Positions 1 to 7,026 of a stretch of 12,997 nt of DNA are shown here, piece after piece. Numbering within the stretch: the first letter of the stretch is position 1; the number at the start of each line of letters is the position of its first letter. Made by a program: the position numbers and the translations under genes. The notes under the pieces are model-generated. The model saw nothing but the letters and a program-made list of their open reading frames with translations, did not search any database and had not been told where the DNA came from. The stretch lies in NCBI GenBank assembly GCA_900549855.1, contig URPS01000058.1, forward strand, positions 1 through 12,997, written 5' to 3'. The DNA comes from an uncultured bacterium. Its GTDB lineage: Bacteria; Cyanobacteriota; Vampirovibrionia; Gastranaerophilales; Gastranaerophilaceae.

Positions 1-3000
1 CACACTCAAGAATGATGTTGCAACAGCTTTTGTCGTTACGCCAACACCGATTTGGGTTAGGAAACCGCCGGTTGTTGCGTCTTCTGCATAAATACCTTCA
101 TTGTTATCCAAGCACAAGATGTTATCACGCACTTCGGCTGATATTCCGTATTTAGTGAAGAATCTTATCAAGTCATCAATTTTTGCATAGCCATAAAATT
201 CTTGTGTTGCAATAACAGTACCGTCGGAAGATTTGATATTGATAGTCGTTGTATTGCCAAGGAAGTACGCTAACTGACCAATTAATGCCGTATCAACGGT
301 CGAACCGCCTTCAATTGTAGAACTACCGCTGCCACCGCCGGTACCCATACCAATAAACTTGATAAGAGAAATTCCCAATTTGTCCGCAACATCACCGGTC
401 ACGTAGTTGCCGTTCTCTGATTTGAGGCTCAAAACACCATTAATAAATGTAGAATCAATGCCATTCTCTTTTAGAGCGTCCATTAAATCTTTGAATGTTG
501 TTGTAGCACTTACCGTTATTGTAGCAAGCGCTTTCTTCTGACCGCTATTTACCACAAGTGTGTTGCCTGTGCTCAAGTCAATACAAGAACCGACAAGAGT
601 GCTTTCTGTCGCAACAAATGTGTCTGTATAGGTTACAGCAGCAGTTGATGTGTTTGTCGTACCTACAGTAATTGTCGTGAGCATTGTTTTAGCCTCAATG
701 CCCAATGCAGTCAAGACACCACCCGTAGCGTAGAATCCGTTATTAGACGTCAACGTTACCATTCCGTCTTCCATCGTGCCTTGGATACCCAAATCATCCA
801 GAGCTTTAAACAAATCGCTGAATGTAGTATTTGCAGTAACAGTCACAGAGCCCTTGGTATTGCCGCTACTATCCTTAACCGTAACAGTCTGATTTGCAGT
901 AAGTGTAGTATAAGACAGCACTTTATTTGCAAGAGTAGCGCTTTCAGTACCTGTATAAGTCAGGGTGCCGGAAGTCTTAGTCGTACCTTTAGTCGTAGTC
1001 GTTGTTATAGTCTCAAACGCTGTAGTAACACCCAATTTGCTCAACAAGTCAGACCCGCTCGCATCGGTCAAGTACGCACCATCAACAGATGTGAAGGTAA
1101 TAATACCCTCTGCAACAACACCTTGAACCCCATGGTTATCTAAAGAATCGAACAAGCTATCAAGTGTCGTACTGCCGGAAACTGTTACCGTCGCTGTTCC
1201 GCCATCAGTCTTGTGCACAATAAGAGTATTTCCTTTATTAATACCAAGTTGCGCAAGAGTAGAACTTATATCAGCAGTCTTTGTAACCGTATGAGAAATC
1301 GCCGCCGTAGAAGTCGAGGTTTTGCCCACCGTCGTAGTGACAATTATAGTTGTAGCGGTCATACCCCAGCTATTAACAAGTCCACCTTGAACATAATTTC
1401 CGGAAGGAGAATCGAAACTTATGACGCCGTCGCTAACCTTACCTGTAATATCAAACTTGGCAAGCATTCCGAAAAGTTCATCCAAAGTAGTTGTGTTCGT
1501 AACAGTTACCGTACCTATAGTATTATTGTTTTTATCCTTAATAGTCAATTTATTGTTATCAGCTGTTACGCCGATAATAGAACCGATTGCGGTTGTGCCG
1601 TCTGCCAACCCTGAACCTGTAAATGTGACTTTCGAAGTCGAGTAAACCGACGTATTCACTACGTCCGTAACTGTTTGAGTGCCAATTCCTAATGCAGTTG
1701 CAACTGTTCCGGTGATATATTTGTATTCAGCTGATTTTAGCGAAATTACACCATTAGATATAGTGCCGTCAATACCTTCTGCTTTTAGGCTCGCAAAAAC
1801 ATCTTTAATAGTCGTAGAACCGTTTACAGTAATTGTTTTGTAAGCGCTACCAAGTTTGTTATGCAATATAATAGTAGAATTATCAGAAACTCCAACATCA
1901 GACAGTTTTGTTTCCAAATCTGCGTATTCAGTCTTTGTCGTCACTAATGTTTTTCCGGTAGCAGAAACTGCTGTAGTAGTTGATACGGTCGTTATTCCAA
2001 GAGCTGTCGCTACGCTTCCTGCTACAACACCGCCGGAAATTGAAAGTCTGCCTGTATTATCCAAAGACGCAGAACCACCATTCGTAAAAATTTGACTAAT
2101 TAATTGGTCAAGAGTTGTAGTTGCAGAAACGCTCAATGATTTGCTATTGAAGGTCAAGCTGTAACCATCTTTCACCGCATCAGCAGTTCCGAGGGTTGAA
2201 ATTATTTGACCCAAAGTAGTGCTTCCGGTAACGGCGGCAACGGTCGTTACAGTCATAATTGAGCCGAGTGCAAAGCTGGATTTGTTCTCTGTGGTCAGCC
2301 CCATAGATTTTTCTAGGGCTGCGTTTTCTATATATCCGCCTTCTATTTGCAAAATTCCGTCAACAATTGATGCTTTCATTCCGCTGTTTTTATTAACAAA
2401 ATCAAGCACATCTCCAATTGTCGTAGCTTCTGTTACAGTAAGGCTTCCGACAAGTTTAGCATTGTTGTCGAAAAGTTTAACTGTTCTGTTAGCGTCTGAC
2501 ATAGAATTAGAAATTCCGTATTTGTTCAATGTAGTACTTCTTGTCGCATCAATTGTTACTGTTTCTAATTTATTCAAAGAGTTTGATGTTACATATTTGC
2601 CGGAAATTGTTTTCGTAAGATTTAAAACAGAACCTAAATTTGCAGTACCACCTTCTAACGTCGCATTTTCAATGGTGAATTGTTGAGTGTTGCTGTTCCA
2701 ACTTGATGCAATGCCAACATTTTTAAGTTTATCCATTAAATTTTGAAGCGTGTCTGTTTTTGCAACTTCAATTGTTCTCTTATCTCCACGCACATCAAAT
2801 ATTGCTGTCCCATCGGCTTGCAGGCTTAAATTTCCAAGTGTACTTGTTAGTGAAGCTGCAATTGTATTAACAACTTTCTTTGTTAAAGCTCTTGATTTTG
2901 AATATGTTGAAGCAACTGTAATTTGGTCGGTTGAGATTACAGGAGAGCCGTAAAGACACGTTAACAAATCAGTACCTTGTTTGTATCTGTCATCCGTTTC

Positions 3001-4587
3001 ACGAATTGTACCATTGGCAATAAGTTCTTTAACTTTATCATCGGATAAAGTCGCAAAAGCACCGCCAGTGATTTCTAAAACACCGTCATCCCGAAGTTTT
3101 GTATAAATACCGAGGTTGCCCATATCTGACATAAAGTCTGCAATAGTTTGACCGTGATAAATTTTCTCATAAAATTTATTACCGTCGTTATCCGTTACTT
3201 CAATGTATCCGGCACGAACTTTCATCTCGTCAACTAATTTTGTTTCCAGAGTTACAAGTTCTGCCTTTCTAACGGTTTCTGTTAAAGGTTTACCGGTTGT
3301 TATTGCAGAATAAGGTTCTGAAGTCAAGCCGAGAGCTTTTATAGCATTAAATGTGCCGCCGGTAATTGTACCGCCGGAAATTTCAACTCGACCTTCTGTA
3401 TCAATCGCAGCATACAATCCTGCATTTGATATTTTTGTAAGCAAATCACCAAGCGTTGTAGAGGTTCCTACAGTGATTGTTGTGTATTCGTTGTTGGAAT
3501 TTTTGACAATAACCGTTTGGTTATCCTTAATTTCTACGCCCAAATCCTTAAGCAAAGTATCTGATGTTGCGGTTGTTGTTTGAGTAATGATTGTTTTATG
3601 ACTTAAATCGTTGGATTTTTGAGTGTTTGAATAAATATCAAGTTCCAAACCAAGAGCATTCTTTATATTTGTTGTGCCTTCGTTTGTAATATTAGCATCA
3701 ACAATTGTAAGAATGCCTGTCTTATCTAAATTTGCGTTAATTTTATTATCATTAAGCTTTTTGATAAATTCACCAAGTGTTGTATTTTCGTCGATAGTGA
3801 TTTTGTATTCGGTATCATTAGCTTTTATTATTAAAGTGCCGGCTTTGGCTCCTAGTTCAGAAAGTTTCGTATCATTTGTAGCTGCAGAATAAATAGTGTC
3901 CGTGCTTGTGATTTTAAGCGAATTACTTGTGTAACCTTCGTTTACACCTGAAAGCTTAAATGCATCGACAATTCCTGTTTTGTCAATATCGTTGATGTCT
4001 TTGGCGCTAATGTCCATTGAAAAAATACCGGTTTTGTCATTGAAAGATGCGTTAACACCGATATTTTGCAATTTTTCTATAAAAGAAGAAATTGTATCGG
4101 AGTCTTTAATTTCAATTCCTCGTTCAATTCCGTTAACTTTGACACCAATATTACCTGTTTTAACCCCAAGATTTATGAGTTTAGAATCCGCAGTTGCAGT
4201 TGTTGTTTGAATAATTGTTGTCATGTAACTGTAATTACTTTTAGCTGCGGAGTTCGTTGCAAGTTGATCGACTAGTACATTGTAGGTTGATTCTTCTGCT
4301 TCTGTAGTCGCAGTAGCTGTAAGTATATCAAGATTTGCAGAAGTCGCAAGATTCTGAGCAAACAAATCTGTCGCTGCAATTCCGAACTTTGAATCCGTAA
4401 CCTTCTCCAACACAGAGCGGAAAGATGAAAAGAATGACTTAATGCTTTCAAGGGTATCTTTGGTTAATTCGATACCTTCTTTTTCTTCTTTCAGCGTGTC
4501 AATTTTCGCTTGTTTTAGCTTAACAAGCGACTCTACCCAAGATGAGGTATCTAATCCTGATGCTAATCCGCTGAAAGAGATTGTCAT
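1..4587 (-). CDS. fliD: Giant FliD-like flagellar hook-associated/cap protein, partial (C-terminus beyond left edge)
   Basis: I translated the minus strand from the ATG at 4587-4585 to position 1 and found 1529 codons with no stop, so the gene leaves the window. The start has a good Shine-Dalgarno AAGGA (4598-4594) six bases upstream. Residues 1-115 match a FliD N-terminal domain: a start with SGLASGLDTSSWVESLVKLK, a heptad-like helical stretch, then the pattern LTATATTEAEESTYNVLVDQ typical of FliD just before its repeat region. From about residue 150 onward there are about 13 flagellin_IN-like units with the core TTxxxLhxxL..GI..........G.I.h, spaced roughly 100-130 residues apart (cores near residues 163, 268, 376, 479, 611, 722, 823, 924, 1032, 1139, 1253, 1362 and 1467). 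A Gly/Ser-rich linker lies at 1413-1429. Usual FliD proteins are about 450-1000 residues, so this is very large. The FliD C-terminal domain would lie outside the window. Family role: caps the flagellar filament and promotes flagellin assembly after export through the flagellar type III system. It could instead be another FliD-derived surface filament protein. No other flagellar gene is visible. Confidence 0.8.
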   Translation of the reverse strand, partial: MTISFSGLASGLDTSSWVESLVKLKQAKIDTLKEEKEGIELTKDTLESIKSFFSSFRSVLEKVTDSKFGIAATDLFAQNLATSANLDILTATATTEAEESTYNVLVDQLATNSAAKSNYSYMTTIIQTTTATADSKLINLGVKTGNIGVKVNGIERGIEIKDSDTISSFIEKLQNIGVNASFNDKTGIFSMDISAKDINDIDKTGIVDAFKLSGVNEGYTSNSLKITSTDTIYSAATNDTKLSELGAKAGTLIIKANDTEYKITIDENTTLGEFIKKLNDNKINANLDKTGILTIVDANITNEGTTNIKNALGLELDIYSNTQKSNDLSHKTIITQTTTATSDTLLKDLGVEIKDNQTVIVKNSNNEYTTITVGTSTTLGDLLTKISNAGLYAAIDTEGRVEISGGTITGGTFNAIKALGLTSEPYSAITTGKPLTETVRKAELVTLETKLVDEMKVRAGYIEVTDNDGNKFYEKIYHGQTIADFMSDMGNLGIYTKLRDDGVLEITGGAFATLSDDKVKELIANGTIRETDDRYKQGTDLLTCLYGSPVISTDQITVASTYSKSRALTKKVVNTIAASLTSTLGNLSLQADGTAIFDVRGDKRTIEVAKTDTLQNLMDKLKNVGIASSWNSNTQQFTIENATLEGGTANLGSVLNLTKTISGKYVTSNSLNKLETVTIDATRSTTLNKYGISNSMSDANRTVKLFDNNAKLVGSLTVTEATTIGDVLDFVNKNSGMKASIVDGILQIEGGYIENAALEKSMGLTTENKSSFALGSIMTVTTVAAVTGSTTLGQIISTLGTADAVKDGYSLTFNSKSLSVSATTTLDQLISQIFTNGGSASLDNTGRLSISGGVVAGSVATALGITTVSTTTAVSATGKTLVTTKTEYADLETKLSDVGVSDNSTIILHNKLGSAYKTITVNGSTTIKDVFASLKAEGIDGTISNGVISLKSAEYKYITGTVATALGIGTQTVTDVVNTSVYSTSKVTFTGSGLADGTTAIGSIIGVTADNNKLTIKDKNNNTIGTVTVTNTTTLDELFGMLAKFDITGKVSDGVISFDSPSGNYVQGGLVNSWGMTATTIIVTTTVGKTSTSTAAISHTVTKTADISSTLAQLGINKGNTLIVHKTDGGTATVTVSGSTTLDSLFDSLDNHGVQGVVAEGIITFTSVDGAYLTDASGSDLLSKLGVTTAFETITTTTTKGTTKTSGTLTYTGTESATLANKVLSYTTLTANQTVTVKDSSGNTKGSVTVTANTTFSDLFKALDDLGIQGTMEDGMVTLTSNNGFYATGGVLTALGIEAKTMLTTITVGTTNTSTAAVTYTDTFVATESTLVGSCIDLSTGNTLVVNSGQKKALATITVSATTTFKDLMDALKENGIDSTFINGVLSLKSENGNYVTGDVADKLGISLIKFIGMGTGGGSGSSTIEGGSTVDTALIGQLAYFLGNTTTINIKSSDGTVIATQEFYGYAKIDDLIRFFTKYGISAEVRDNILCLDNNEGIYAEDATTGGFLTQIGVGVTTKAVATSFLSV
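151..4140 (-). repeat. Array of ~13 diverged flagellin_IN-like protein repeats within the FliD-like gene
   Basis: Each unit reads, in order: a Thr-rich strand; a stretch such as LxxLGhxxGxThhh; a strand ending in ThTVxxxTT; a helix of the type LxDLhxxLxxxGI; a strand with DGhhxLxS; and a closing GxVATALGI-type segment. Clear cores are STTLGDLLTKI, ATTIGDVLDFV, TTTLDQLISQI, STTIKDVFASL, TTTLDELFGML, STTLDSLFDSL, NTTFSDLFKAL and TTTFKDLMDAL. The units are alignable as protein but diverged as DNA, so this is an old expansion rather than a recent tandem duplication. Confidence 0.75.
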
Positions 4588-4593
4588 TGTGTA

Positions 4594-4598
4594 TCCTT
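4594..4598 (-). promoter_or_regulatory. Ribosome binding site of the FliD-like gene
   Basis: On the minus strand AAGGA lies six bases before the ATG at 4587. It supports that start. The conserved FliD N-terminal sequence begins right after it. Confidence 0.7.
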
Positions 4599-4639
4599 AC
4601 CTGCTCTTAATCTTTGTGGTAAATGTATTTAGGAAATTA

Positions 4640-4683
4640 AAGAAAAAGATATCGGAGGTTATTACTATCTAAGCCCCGATACC
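4640..4683 (-). terminator. Rho-independent terminator (leftward) between promoter and FliD-like gene
   Basis: Read on the minus strand, GGTATCGGGG (4683-4674) pairs with CTCCGATATC (4657-4648). This gives a ten-pair stem with two G-U pairs around a 16-base loop, followed at once by TTTTT (4647-4643) and CTTT. The same sequence on the plus strand has A-C mismatches and no T-run, so the polarity is leftward. It sits about 50 bases before the fliD-like start and downstream of the promoter at 4910-4938. It therefore ends a short transcript or acts as an attenuator for the flagellar gene. Confidence 0.7.
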
Positions 4684-4903
4684 TGCTCCAATATTATATA
4701 TGTAACGATAATTTATTGTTTGGAGTCTTTTTGTATGCTTTTTCAAGATGCAATGCTTCCTTGAACATAGACATCTCTTCGGATAAGTAAATACCTTCAA
4801 GATATTTCTTAATTTCCTTATTGCATTGGGCTTAATTTGCGCAAATGCTGACTTAGCAATGTCTATAACACTGCTTCATCATATATTGATTACATTCATT
4901 ACT
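4640..4903 (-). ncRNA. Candidate short transcript (sRNA or attenuator leader, ~264 nt)
   Basis: The interval is bounded by an extended -10 promoter (4910-4938, predicted start near 4903) and an intrinsic terminator (4640-4683), both leftward. Inside are possible stems: TTCAAG with CTTGAA (minus-strand sequence around 4766-4743), CTCCAA with TTGGAG flanking the AT-rich stretch before the terminator, and the 12-bp palindrome at 4835-4846. I do not recognise it as 6S RNA, SRP RNA, tmRNA or RNase P RNA. A 45-codon open stretch without an early start codon (4831-4694) lies inside it, so a small-protein gene remnant is the alternative. Existence of the RNA is an inference from its two boundary signals. 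Confidence 0.4.
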
Positions 4904-4909
4904 AATCCT

Positions 4910-4938
4910 AGTATAACACATGTCTTGACGATTGTGAA
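4910..4938 (-). promoter_or_regulatory. Sigma-70-type promoter, leftward, with extended -10
   Basis: On the minus strand, -35 TTCACA (4938-4933) is followed by a 17-base spacer and -10 TATACT (4915-4910). The -10 is preceded by TG plus one base (TGTTATACT), an extended -10. Predicted transcription start is near 4903. It drives the short unit ahead of the FliD-like gene and, with read-through of the terminator at 4640-4683, that gene too. Confidence 0.65.
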
Positions 4939-5003
4939 CCCCTCTAAACAGATGAATATATTTTTTGTATATTAGTAGTATATAGAGAAGGGCGAAATAT
5001 TTT

Positions 5004-5012
5004 TGGTATAAT
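5004..5012 (+). promoter_or_regulatory. Extended -10 promoter for the SIMPL gene
   Basis: TGGTATAAT is a perfect TGnTATAAT extended -10. No convincing -35 is seen upstream, which such promoters can tolerate. The predicted start near 5019 gives a leader of about 208 bases that contains the inverted-repeat element at 5077-5205. The inverted repeat TGAAC-N8-GTTCA (5018-5035) lies right at the predicted start. Confidence 0.55.
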
Positions 5013-5017
5013 AAAAA

Positions 5018-5035
5018 TGAACATTTTTTTGTTCA
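5018..5035. promoter_or_regulatory. Possible operator: TGAAC-N8-GTTCA inverted repeat
   Basis: Two five-base perfect inverted arms flank eight bases (A followed by T's), immediately downstream of the extended -10 at 5004-5012. Placement at a transcription start suits a repressor site. The arms are short and the sequence is AT-rich, so chance is a real alternative. Confidence 0.2.
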
Positions 5036-5076
5036 AAATCGTTTATTATTTGTAGAGTGAAAAAAAGTATGGAACA

Positions 5077-5205
5077 TTCCTCCCTTGTTAGGGAGGACGC
5101 AGCTGTTAGCGAAGCTATGCTGAGCTTTACAGATGCGGGTGGGTTGCATTGAATAGTATTATTGATTAATACCCATCCCATCCTTCCCTAATAAGGGAAG
5201 GGGAA
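5077..5205. repeat. ~130-bp terminal-inverted-repeat element (MITE/BIME-like) in the SIMPL leader
   Basis: Left end: CCTCCCT (5079-5085) and AGGGAGG (5090-5096) form a hairpin with a 4-base loop. Right end: CCTTCCCT (5182-5189) and AGGGAAGG (5194-5201) form a second one. The reverse complement of the right end resembles the left end (TTCC..TCCCTTrTTAGGGA), so the ends act as imperfect terminal inverted repeats that are each palindromic. Between them AAGCT/AGCTT and CTGT/ACAG nest, and GGGTGGGT (5137-5144) pairs imperfectly with ACCCATCCC (5171-5179). The GC-rich arms stand out from the AT-rich surroundings. No transposase is encoded. It could be a nonautonomous element or a structured leader RNA. 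Confidence 0.5.
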
Positions 5206-5226
5206 ATAATTTAATAAGGAGGATTT

Positions 5227-5967
5227 ATGAAAAAAATATTAACAGCAAGTGTTTTGGCAGGATTACTCATAGTACCGATGGCAGCGCAAGCTGTAAGTAA
5301 TCAAATTGAAAGAGGATATATTTCAGTTTCGGGCACAGCTAATACTGAAGTTGCTCCTGATGTTGCAGAAATTTCTTTTGCGGTACAAACTTCAGATACG
5401 AAATCTATGCAAAAAGCTACAATAGCGAACAAAGAAACTTCTGATAGAGTATTATCAGTATTGAGTTCTATGCTTAACAAAGATAATGGAGATTATATCA
5501 AAACTTCTGATTTTAGCGCTTCTCCGGTTTATTCTTATAGCGGAAGTAAGAGAAATCTTGATAAGTATGAAGTTTCAAACAGAGTAATCGTTCATACAAA
5601 ATCTTTGGACAAAGTTGGAGCAATGATTGATAAAGCAATTGAAGCCGGCGCTACAAATGTAGACAATTTGAACTTCTCAGTATCAACTTATGATTCCAAA
5701 TGCAATGATTTGATTGCATTAGCCACTAGAAAAGCACAAACAAGAGCCGGAGTTATTGCAAAAAATCTTGGGACAACAATTGATGGAATAAGAACTGTAG
5801 ACGTAAGCTGCAATGCTAATAACTACAATAACACTCCTCGTTTCTATATGGCTAAGAATATGATGGAAGCAGCTGCGGATTCTGCAGTTGGTTCAACCCA
5901 AACATCAATTTCCGGTGGTGTTGTAAAAGTTAATGCGAATGTAAATGTTACATTTTTTGTTAAATAA
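5227..5967 (+). CDS. SIMPL domain (DUF541) exported protein
   Basis: 246 residues. Residues 1-22 are a Sec signal peptide: two lysines, a hydrophobic core (ILTASVLAGLLIVPMA) and an AQA cleavage site. Residues 31-246 form one SIMPL/DUF541 domain: GYISVSGTANTEVAPDVAEI, the typical opening, then a central amphipathic region, SVSTYDSKCNDLIALATRKA and AQTRAGVIAKNLG, and the closing strand VNANVNVTFFVK. Family members are periplasmic or surface proteins; characterised relatives include the SIMPL protein of the IRAK1 pathway in mammals and BP26 of Brucella, which forms channel-like assemblies. The bacterial role is poorly defined. The start has a strong Shine-Dalgarno, AAGGAGG (5216-5222), four bases before the ATG. 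The gene is transcribed from the promoter at 5004-5012 through a structured leader and closed by the terminator at 5979-6007, so it is probably monocistronic. Confidence 0.85.
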   Translation: MKKILTASVLAGLLIVPMAAQAVSNQIERGYISVSGTANTEVAPDVAEISFAVQTSDTKSMQKATIANKETSDRVLSVLSSMLNKDNGDYIKTSDFSASPVYSYSGSKRNLDKYEVSNRVIVHTKSLDKVGAMIDKAIEAGATNVDNLNFSVSTYDSKCNDLIALATRKAQTRAGVIAKNLGTTIDGIRTVDVSCNANNYNNTPRFYMAKNMMEAAADSAVGSTQTSISGGVVKVNANVNVTFFVK

Positions 5968-5978
5968 TTAGTATCAAT

Positions 5979-6007
5979 AAACAGGGCAGTTTTTATAGCC
6001 CTGTTTT
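5979..6007 (+). terminator. Rho-independent terminator of the SIMPL gene
   Basis: AAACAGGGC (5979-5987) pairs perfectly with GCCCTGTTT (5998-6006) around a 10-base loop; the 3' arm ends in a run of four T's (6004-6007). It begins 12 bases after the SIMPL stop codon and ends just before the promoter of the TPR gene. Confidence 0.8.
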
Positions 6008-6009
6008 CG

Positions 6010-6018
6010 TGTTAGAAT
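6010..6018 (+). promoter_or_regulatory. Extended -10 promoter implying a leaderless TPR mRNA
   Basis: TGTTAGAAT fits TGnTATAAT with one mismatch in the hexamer. The ATG of the TPR gene begins 6 bases after the hexamer, exactly where transcription should start, and no Shine-Dalgarno precedes that ATG. The site lies directly after the terminator at 5979-6007. Confidence 0.5.
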
Positions 6019-6024
6019 GCCAAT

Positions 6025-6960
6025 ATGAAAGACAAAAATAAAGTTATAAAGAAAATATTGAATAGTCTGAATGCAAATGATATTGATTATGCACGCAGAC
6101 TAATAGAAAATGATTTAAAAAGACTAGGCGCAAAGGACGAGTATTATTTCTATTCAGCATTGATTTCAAAAGATTTAGAGATTAAAAAAGAACTTTATAC
6201 AAACGCAATAGAAGCTAATCCGAATTTTACTGATGCATATATAAATAGAGGACTTGTTTATAATGAACTAAAAGAGTATAAGAATTCTATTGCAGATTAT
6301 GATAAGGCGATTGAGATGGATAGCAAATGTGCTTTGGCTTTTAATAATAGAGGGTATTCAAAATTTCTGGCAGGAGATTTAGATGGTGCATTAAAAGATT
6401 ATAATAAAGCAATTCTTCTTAATCCAAAAATGAAAATGGCATTGGATAATAAGGCTATGCTTTTCTCTAAGGCTTGTATGGAAGATGATAAGGATTTTGA
6501 AGAAAAATATTACCTAAGTTTGGGTATTGTAGAGTTGCGTGAGGGTAATATTTTAGAAGCTATTAGAAATTTTGATGAATCTATTGCTCTTAATCCTAAA
6601 ACAGAATTGCCATATTTTTACAAAGGTATTGCTTATCAAAGTTTGAATAAGAACGATGAAGCTTATGAAAACTACTCAAAAGCTATTGAGATTAATAAAA
6701 ATATGATTGATGCTTATTATAACAGAGGTCAGTTGATTTATAAAACTAATCCAAAGCAAGCGATAGATGATTTTGTTGCAGCAATTGCTCTTGATTCAAA
6801 GTTTATAGAAGCATATTATTCTTTAGCAGCTGTTCAAAAGAATTTGGGACAGTACGAAGAAGCTGTTAAAAATTTAGATAAAATAATTGAACTTGAACCA
6901 CAAGCTGTAAATGCAAAAGGTTTAAAAAAGTTAATTTTGACAAAATATTTAAAGCGATAA
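6025..6960 (+). CDS. Tetratricopeptide repeat protein
   Basis: 311 residues with no signal peptide or membrane segment, so probably cytoplasmic. About six well-formed 34-residue TPRs are visible, at roughly residues 68-101, 102-135, 160-193, 194-227, 228-260 and 261-294. Each carries the usual pattern (Y/F..G/A near position 8, A near 20, and a closing hydrophobic plus P/D, for example AYINRGLVYNELKEYKNSIA and AFNNRGYSKFLAGDLDGALK). Residues 136-159 are a shortened, degenerate unit that splits the array, and residues 1-67 are a helical cap with weaker repeats. TPR arrays mediate protein-protein contacts; no catalytic domain is attached, so the partner is unknown. The gene follows a terminator and appears to have its own promoter with a leaderless start. 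The gap to queA is short with no terminator, so read-through into queA is likely. Confidence 0.85.
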   Translation: MKDKNKVIKKILNSLNANDIDYARRLIENDLKRLGAKDEYYFYSALISKDLEIKKELYTNAIEANPNFTDAYINRGLVYNELKEYKNSIADYDKAIEMDSKCALAFNNRGYSKFLAGDLDGALKDYNKAILLNPKMKMALDNKAMLFSKACMEDDKDFEEKYYLSLGIVELREGNILEAIRNFDESIALNPKTELPYFYKGIAYQSLNKNDEAYENYSKAIEINKNMIDAYYNRGQLIYKTNPKQAIDDFVAAIALDSKFIEAYYSLAAVQKNLGQYEEAVKNLDKIIELEPQAVNAKGLKKLILTKYLKR

Positions 6961-6970
6961 TTTATTGTAG

Positions 6971-6976
6971 TATAAT
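6971..6976 (+). promoter_or_regulatory. Possible -10 box of a queA promoter
   Basis: TATAAT lies 50 bases before the queA ATG at 7027. The TTGACA at 6937-6942 is too far upstream (28 bases) to be its -35, and at 17 bases only TTTAAA is found. It may be a weak promoter or an AT-rich coincidence. Confidence 0.3.
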
Positions 6977-7026
6977 ATTCCTAGAAATTTTTACAATGAA
7001 TGTGCAGAATTAGAATAGGGGAATTT

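Noticed and set aside
4610..4635. Sigma-28 flagellar promoter before the FliD-like gene
   Set aside because: A TAAA is present, but the downstream half matches GCCGATAA at only a few positions.
781..4672. Many plus-strand open frames of 60-155 codons
   Set aside because: They are antisense to the continuous 1529-codon FliD-like frame, lack ribosome sites and have hydrophobic, low-complexity translations.
5018..5035. LexA (SOS) box GAAC...GTTC
   Set aside because: The spacing is eight bases instead of the four of the Gram-positive-type box, and neither flanking gene is an SOS gene. It is kept only as a weak operator candidate.
5069..5152. 27-codon plus-strand frame (MEHSSLVREDAAVSEAMLSF...) in the SIMPL leader
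   Set aside because: It is contained mostly in the inverted-repeat element and has no ribosome site. A translated upstream frame is possible but unsupported.
4972..5181. 69-codon minus-strand frame in the intergenic region
   Set aside because: It lies largely across the inverted-repeat element and the SIMPL promoter. Its composition follows the repeat and there is no protein-like conservation signal.
7000..7026. Earlier queA start at 7000
   Set aside because: There is no Shine-Dalgarno, and the nine extra residues do not fit the family. The ATG at 7027 has AGGGGA upstream and the conserved N-terminus.
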